From Planomonospora sp. ID67723 (GTDB lineage Bacteria; Actinomycetota; Actinomycetes; Streptosporangiales; Streptosporangiaceae): DNA of 64,000 bases. The stretch's first letter is position 1; each line of letters begins with the position of its first letter. A program made the position numbers and the translations under genes. The notes below the pieces were generated by a model. It did no database searches. It was not told the DNA's origin and was given only the letters and a program-made list of their open reading frames with translations. The stretch covers positions 682,001 to 746,000 of the forward strand of contig NZ_JABTEZ010000004.1 in the NCBI RefSeq assembly GCF_015711605.1, read 5' to 3'. Below are positions 59,535 through 64,000 of this stretch, in pieces.

Positions 59535-60032
59535 TCAAATTGCGGGGGCCGCACGGCTCGGACGTCCCCCCGCGACGCTCGCCGCCCAGAGTGCTATGCC
59601 GATGTAGAGGACCTGCTCGGGAACGCGCTGCCACAGCGGCGTCGCCGCCTCTCCCGCGAAAGTCACCCCGGTCAGCGCGGCATGGATGTTGGCCGGAAGC
59701 ATGAGCAGGAACAGCAGCGCCAGGCAGACCCCGGCCGCCCGCCGGGTGACCGGGTGCACGAGGGCCACCGCTCCGGCCAGTTCCAGGACACCGGTCAGGT
59801 AGACCACGAAGGCGGGGAACGGGATGAACGGCGGGACCATGGCCACCATGTCGGCGTGGTTCGGCATGAAGGTCACCTCTGGCGCGACGAAATGGGCACT
59901 GGCCGTCATCACGAGCATGACGGCCAGGCCGTGTGCGGCACTCACACGCCAGGTGGCGAAGCGGGCCAGGCCGAGCACCGCACCCAGCAGGCGGAAGCAC
60001 AGCGTGGCCACGGCAAGAACGATCACGGTCAT
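59535..60032 (-). CDS. DoxX-like membrane protein
   Basis: This 165-residue protein has four membrane segments and the DoxX pattern TASAHFVAPEVTFMPNH, MVPPFIPFPAFVVYLTGVLE and LLFLLMLPANIHAALTG. DoxX-like proteins act in quinone or thiosulfate redox chemistry and oxidative-stress defence. ATG at 60032 follows AGGAGG by nine bases. The promoter region holds two dyads (60048-60088), so it is probably repressed by a regulator not found beside it. Confidence 0.85.
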   Translation of the reverse strand: MTVIVLAVATLCFRLLGAVLGLARFATWRVSAAHGLAVMLVMTASAHFVAPEVTFMPNHADMVAMVPPFIPFPAFVVYLTGVLELAGAVALVHPVTRRAAGVCLALLFLLMLPANIHAALTGVTFAGEAATPLWQRVPEQVLYIGIALWAASVAGGRPSRAAPAI

Positions 60033-60047
60033 GGACCTCGACCTCCT

Positions 60048-60088
60048 TTGGATAATTTAGCTATCCAATAATAGATAGTACCACTATC
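60048..60088. promoter_or_regulatory. Tandem dyads TTGGATA-N7-TATCCAA and GATAGT-ACC-ACTATC
   Basis: The first dyad (60048-60068) has perfect 7-bp arms and the second (60074-60088) perfect 6-bp arms. Both share a GATA/TATC core and lie in an AT-rich island directly upstream of the DoxX-like gene. The adjacent arrangement suggests cooperative repressor binding. Confidence 0.65.
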
Positions 60089-60387
60089 CAAGCGGAGTCG
60101 ATTTCGCCCCCGACGCCCCTGAGGCGACCTCCATGACCGAACGTCAGACGACGGCACTGAGCGATGTCCTCAGGAGCATCGGGCGGTACCGGTGCGGTGA
60201 CCGGCCCGATGCCTCCCAGGGAATCTCACGGCGCTACGGGTTTGACGCTCAGCACTGTGAGATGTCTTCGGGAACACTGCACCTTGTCTGCCCACCGGCC
60301 CCCGCAAGCGTCGGCGGCGAGTGATCACTAAAAGGCGACGCGCCGCTGACCTCCCTGCAGGCATTCACGCGCAGATTGCTGCACGGC
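60089..60387. other. 299-bp gap with one weak ORF
   Basis: A 63-codon plus-strand frame at 60133-60324 has much lower third-position GC than neighbours and no family motif, so it is not called. Otherwise the gap contains the 3' region of the minus-strand CU044_5270 gene. Confidence 0.4.
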
Positions 60388-61557
60388 TCAGTTCCGCCGC
60401 GCGGGCAGTTCTGGTCGTTCGCCGGTCCAGCCGATCGCCTGGTACGAGGTGGAGTGGCGGATCTCCACCTGCCGCCCGTTCGCGAGCTCGGTCGTGTTCG
60501 TCGTCACCTCGGCGAGGGGCAGGCCGGTGCCGGGATCGACGATGAGCCGGACCCGGGTGAACAGGCCCGGCTCGGCTTCCACCTGGTAGGCGAGCGCCTG
60601 CCCGCGCCGGCCCAGTGGGTCCGTCATCTCCCCCTCGGCCCGTATGCCGGGCAGAGACGCGAGGATCCGGTACGCGGACGCCCGGGCCCCGGGCGAGGCG
60701 GGCAGGCGGCTGATGATGTCCACGCAGCCTTGCCGGAGGAGCTGCGCCGTCAGCTTCTCCACGTCCGTCCCGGGGACGGGGTCCGCAGCCAGCTGCCGGG
60801 AGATGCGCTCTTCCAGATAGCTCCGGAGCTTCTCGGGCTCGCCCGGGATCGCGCGCACCTCCTTCCAGGTGATCAGCTCCACCATCAGGTCACCGGCCTT
60901 GCCTTTCCACCTGCCGTGGAGCCGTTCGGCGGTCCGCTCACCCTCCGCCGCCTCCAGCGGCCTGTACGGGACGGCGAACAGGTTCCCCGTCTCCATGTCC
61001 CTGGGGTACCGCCAGCTGGTGGGAGCTCCCGCGGCCCGCCAGTCCGCCTCGTCCTGCGGAGTCGCGGGCTCGGCGCCGAGATACTGCCGGATCCACCAGC
61101 TCTGCAGACCCGGCCGTTCCGCCATCCACGCCTCAAAGGACCGGCTGGTCTCGATCACATAGCTGCGGGTGGGGTCGGGCAGCATCGACTTTCCGATCGT
61201 CACGGTGCGCCAGTAGTCGCCGCTCGCAGGGGCCTCCTCCATGGCGACGGCGGCGGCGAGCAGGATCTGCCGGGCGGTCGGTTCGACCGTCGTCGACACC
61301 GACGTGCCGGGCTGAGGCGCGACGGAGATCATGCCGCCGGACAGCATCGCGGGGGTGATGGCCGCTACCGCGGCGGCCGCCGCGGCCAGGCCGAGCAGAG
61401 CGCGGCCGGGGGAGGGCAGGAACCGCCGCCGTGCCGGGACGCGCTCCAGCCGGACGATCTCCGCCAGCAGCGCGTCCGCCCCCGCGGTGGACGCCCGGCC
61501 GGCCAGGCCCTCATCCAGCACCCTCGCCCGGTCCTTGAAGATCTGGTCGTTGTTCAC
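60388..61557 (-). CDS. CU044_5270 family protein (putative anti-sigma/sigma-linked membrane protein)
   Basis: This 389-residue protein has a cytoplasmic N-terminus (about 1-48), one transmembrane helix (about 50-72, LLGLAAAAAAVAAITPAML) and a large extracytoplasmic domain with ILLAAAVAMEEAPASGDYWR and LGRRGQALAYQVEAEPGLFT, the CU044_5270 pattern. Its GTG start overlaps the stop of an ECF sigma gene (GTGA). By position and topology it is probably the anti-sigma factor or sensor of that sigma factor; no zinc-binding anti-sigma motif is present. Confidence 0.85.
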   Translation of the reverse strand: MNNDQIFKDRARVLDEGLAGRASTAGADALLAEIVRLERVPARRRFLPSPGRALLGLAAAAAAVAAITPAMLSGGMISVAPQPGTSVSTTVEPTARQILLAAAVAMEEAPASGDYWRTVTIGKSMLPDPTRSYVIETSRSFEAWMAERPGLQSWWIRQYLGAEPATPQDEADWRAAGAPTSWRYPRDMETGNLFAVPYRPLEAAEGERTAERLHGRWKGKAGDLMVELITWKEVRAIPGEPEKLRSYLEERISRQLAADPVPGTDVEKLTAQLLRQGCVDIISRLPASPGARASAYRILASLPGIRAEGEMTDPLGRRGQALAYQVEAEPGLFTRVRLIVDPGTGLPLAEVTTNTTELANGRQVEIRHSTSYQAIGWTGERPELPARRN

Positions 61558-62105
61558 CCTGACTCCTTCTCGATGAGCGGCCGCGACGCGAACCAGGCGG
61601 CCGATGGACGGGTCTTCTCCAGGGCCTTGGCGAAGCGCTTGCGGGCCCGGTGCAGGCGGATACGGGCGGCGTTACGCGAGCAGTCCAGCACTGCGGCGAT
61701 CTCGCCGGGATCGAGCCCCTCCCAGAGAGCCAGGGCCAGCAGTTCACGATCGCTGCCGGAAAGCATGCCCATGGCCTCATCCACGCCGTCCTGCTCACCG
61801 TGGTGGGAGGAAGCGGTGTAGAGGTGCCCGATCTCGTCGGTGAGTTCGGCGTGCCGGGTGAGTCTGCGCCGCTCGCTGCGACGGTGGTTGGCCAGGACCC
61901 GCCGGGCCACGCCGTACAGCCACAACCTGCCGGCCTCACCATCGGGAAGCTCCGCTATCCGCCGCCAGGCGATCACGTAGGTCTCGGCCACAACGTCGGC
62001 CGCGTCCTCGGGAGAGGAACACCGCCGCACGGCGTATCCCAGAATCTGCTCATAAGTTCGCCGGTACACCGCCTCGAACCGGGACCGGTCGTCTTGTTCA
62101 CTCAC
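61554..62105 (-). CDS. ECF-type RNA polymerase sigma factor
   Basis: This 183-residue protein has region 2 (about 10-80: FEAVYRRTYEQILGYAVRRC, AADVVAETYVIAWRRIAELP, WLYGVARRVLANHRRSERRR) and region 4 (about 112-170: LSGSDRELLALALWEGLDPGE, LDCSRNAARIRLHRARKRFA). GTG at 62105 is the start. It is coupled to the downstream CU044_5270 gene, a pairing repeated in many actinomycete genomes, implying response to an envelope signal. Confidence 0.93.
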   Translation of the reverse strand: MSEQDDRSRFEAVYRRTYEQILGYAVRRCSSPEDAADVVAETYVIAWRRIAELPDGEAGRLWLYGVARRVLANHRRSERRRLTRHAELTDEIGHLYTASSHHGEQDGVDEAMGMLSGSDRELLALALWEGLDPGEIAAVLDCSRNAARIRLHRARKRFAKALEKTRPSAAWFASRPLIEKESG

Positions 62106-62332
62106 TCGTCATCCTCGTCAGACCTTCCGAACGCTGCAGGCTTTCGATTCCTACGTGTCCGCAGGCGGCGACAGAATTTCAGGCCGGGCATGAACGACTG
62201 AGCCGATCGGAGCGGGCCCGGCACATCCCGTCGCCGCCCTGATCCCAGAGCACTACACCGCCGTGACGGACCACTCGGCCGGCGGATACGAGACATATCG
62301 AGTCGACACGCCAGATCGCCCGCAGCACCGTT

Positions 62333-63652
62333 TCAGCCGTGCTGACCCGGCACACGCTGATAGACGTCAGGAATATCGTCACCGTCACGGTCAGCGGTCT
62401 CGGCTTCATGGATGTCCCGGTAGACGCGGTTGCGCAGACGCAGGATCACCGCCGCCAGCAGCGCCGCCACCAGAGAACCGGCCAGGACCGCCATTTTGAC
62501 GTGATCGTCGCGGTCACTGCCGAGGCCGAAGGCCAGCTCACCGATCAACAACGACACGGTGAAGCCGATACCGGACAGGATCGACAACCCCAACACATCG
62601 ACCCAGGCCAGACCCTCATCCAGCCGGGCATGAGTGAAGCGGGCCACCAGCCAGGTCGCGACCGCGATCCCGACAGGTTTGCCAACGGTCAACCCGACCA
62701 CGATGCCGATGGCGACCGGATCGCTGAACGCGGTGACCAGGCCGCTGACTCCACCCAGCGGCACCCCGGCCGACAACAGCGCGAAGACGGGCACCGCCAC
62801 CCCGGCCGAGACGGGACGGAAGCGGTGCTCGAAGTGCTCGGCCAAGCCGGGGCCCGCCTGCGGGTCACCGGCCGCCTGGCTGCGCACCACCGGCACCGCG
62901 AAGGCCAGCAGCACTCCGGCGACGGTGGCGTGCACCCCGGAGGCGTGCACCAAAGCCCACACCGCCAGCGCCGACGGCAGCAGCAGCCACCAGGCGCGCA
63001 CTCGCCGGCGCACCAGAGCGGCGAAGACCGCCAGCGGCACTGCCGCCGCCGCCAGCGCCCCCCACGCCAGGTGGTCGGTGTAGAACACCGCGATGATGGC
63101 GATGGCCAGCAGATCGTCGACCACAGCCAGAGTCAGCAAAAAGGTGCGCAACGCCACCGGCAGGTAGCGGCCGATGACCGCCAGCACGGCCAGGGCGAAA
63201 GCGATGTCGGTGGCGGTGGGGATCGCCCAGCCCGTCGCCGCACCGGTCGCGTTGCCGGTGATGAGCAGGTACAGCCCCGCCGGGGCCACCACCCCGCCGA
63301 CGGCGGCCGCGACCGGTACCGCCGCCCGCCGCATCTGGCGCAGGTCGCCGGCGACGAATTCGCGTTTGAGCTCCAGCCCGGCGACGAAGAAGAAGATCGC
63401 CAGCAGCCCGTCGGCGGCCCAGGTGGCCAGATCCAGCCGCAGGTGCAGCACGGCGGGGCCGACCTCGGTGGCCCGTAGCGCCTCATACGCGCCTGACCAG
63501 GGGGAGTTGGCCCAGATCATCGCCGCCACCGCACCGGCCAAAAGCAGCGCGCCGCCGATGGTCTCCTTACGCAGGATGTCGGCGATGCGCCGCGCTTCGG
63601 GCCAGGAACCCCTGCCGAACAATCCAGCCGTGCCAAAGGCGTTACCGGTCAT
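62333..63652 (-). CDS. nhaA: Na+/H+ antiporter NhaA
   Basis: This 439-residue, 12-helix antiporter has the ion-binding Asp pair in [12 protein letters not shown], an upstream Asp in [13 protein letters not shown], the conserved Lys in [10 protein letters not shown] and [19 protein letters not shown] at 63652 follows TGGAG; a longer frame to 63739 is not family-like. It exports sodium in exchange for protons under alkaline or salt stress. A cytoplasmic charged tail ends [18 protein letters not shown]. Confidence 0.94.
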   Translation of the reverse strand: MTGNAFGTAGLFGRGSWPEARRIADILRKETIGGALLLAGAVAAMIWANSPWSGAYEALRATEVGPAVLHLRLDLATWAADGLLAIFFFVAGLELKREFVAGDLRQMRRAAVPVAAAVGGVVAPAGLYLLITGNATGAATGWAIPTATDIAFALAVLAVIGRYLPVALRTFLLTLAVVDDLLAIAIIAVFYTDHLAWGALAAAAVPLAVFAALVRRRVRAWWLLLPSALAVWALVHASGVHATVAGVLLAFAVPVVRSQAAGDPQAGPGLAEHFEHRFRPVSAGVAVPVFALLSAGVPLGGVSGLVTAFSDPVAIGIVVGLTVGKPVGIAVATWLVARFTHARLDEGLAWVDVLGLSILSGIGFTVSLLIGELAFGLGSDRDDHVKMAVLAGSLVAALLAAVILRLRNRVYRDIHEAETADRDGDDIPDVYQRVPGQHG

Positions 63653-63878
63653 CGATACTCCAGGTCGGGTCGGAAACAGATTGATCACTGCCGACCAGGC
63701 TTCCCGGCACACCATTGGCAACCTTACCGGTACATGCACCGGCGATCTCGGCTGCCCCCGCTACCGGCCATGACCCGCACTGCCGCGGCCGCCCTGAACC
63801 GCAAGGCGATCTCCGAGGACGGGTCCGGCGACCGCGACCACCCGGGAGCCCGTCCACCACCGCACCGCAGCCCGCAAC

Positions 63879-64000
63879 TCACAGAGCGCCGCCCGGCTCG
63901 GCAGAGGCGGTATAGCGGTTCTCGATGAGCTCACGCACCCGACGCCTGGTCTCGTCGGCCGGCTCGCCGCCGCCCCGCTCCACCTCGGCCACCTCGGCCG
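63879..64000 (-). CDS. Unknown protein, C-terminal 40 codons
   Basis: This is a partial frame entering from the right edge and ending at TGA (63879-63881). It reads EVAEVERGGGEPADETRRR, VRELIENRYTASAEPGG and has the high third-position GC of real genes. It is too short to assign a family. Confidence 0.5.
   Translation of the reverse strand, partial: AEVAEVERGGGEPADETRRRVRELIENRYTASAEPGGAL

Noticed and set aside
59390-59535. Possible RidA-like remnant (SIPYNP motif) between the AfsR-like and DoxX genes
   Set aside because: Only about six residues resemble the family start, and continuing requires a frame change. Too weak to call.
60133-60324. 63-codon ORF upstream of the CU044_5270 3' end
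   Set aside because: Codon bias is unlike neighbouring genes and no motif or ribosome-binding site was found.
1-64000. tRNA or rRNA genes
   Set aside because: No T-loop-like GGTTCGAATCC motif in cloverleaf context and no rRNA-like conserved stretch was noticed on reading. A covariance-model scan would be decisive.

Overview
The window is about 70% GC, with strong third-position GC bias, frequent GTG starts and densely packed genes. Families such as AfsR/SARP regulators, DUF1876, GAP/Sap, CU044_5270 and GbsR-type MarR point to an actinomycete, most likely Streptosporangiales. Two methyl-accepting chemotaxis proteins (11227-12414 and 39240-40862) suggest a lineage with motile spores; that part is inference.

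Left part (1-24.5 kb): an HxlR regulator faces a thiolase. A DUF4267/FAD-oxidase operon faces an AfsR-like regulator whose promoter carries textbook SARP heptamer repeats. Then come a three-gene ABC-2 exporter, a tyrosine recombinase, a chemoreceptor, a translationally coupled aminotransferase/Lrp pair, a secreted tendamistat-type alpha-amylase inhibitor with an extra C-terminal domain, GAP and GNAT proteins, a large CHASE-PAS histidine kinase and a zinc-finger coiled-coil protein.

Central scar (24.5-31.5 kb): two cobalamin-riboswitch genes or operons (FhuF-like Fe-S protein plus ferredoxin; bluB) flank lspA and a graveyard of mobile DNA. The graveyard holds Tn3-family transposase fragments, a 5'-truncated IS481 transposase, a res-like site with a truncated serine resolvase, and gene stumps (PAP2, TrmO).

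Right-centre (31.6-49.9 kb): a LysR/MFS pair with a PEBP stump read into the MFS tail; a trpB-trpA-GntR operon with overlapping stop/start codons and a perfect palindrome over its promoter; a GbsR/DUF4097 locus that has lost its ABC exporter; the second chemoreceptor; a GCS2 ligase; and a flavin monooxygenase coupled to an internally deleted duplicate of a nearby carboxymuconolactone decarboxylase-like gene. A MerR-HEAT/HEAT operon follows, with an ideal 19-bp-spacer MerR promoter.

Right end (50-64 kb): an aromatic-amino-acid-type decarboxylase converges on a two-gene operon of an FkbO/Hyg5-type chorismatase and a PaaK-like ligase. This is a plausible minimal pathway from chorismate to an activated hydroxybenzoate and an aromatic amine. 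It is followed by a Ser/Thr kinase, a second drrAB-type stump, a second AfsR-like regulator, DoxX, an ECF sigma/CU044_5270 pair and NhaA. No tRNA, rRNA or CRISPR array was seen.
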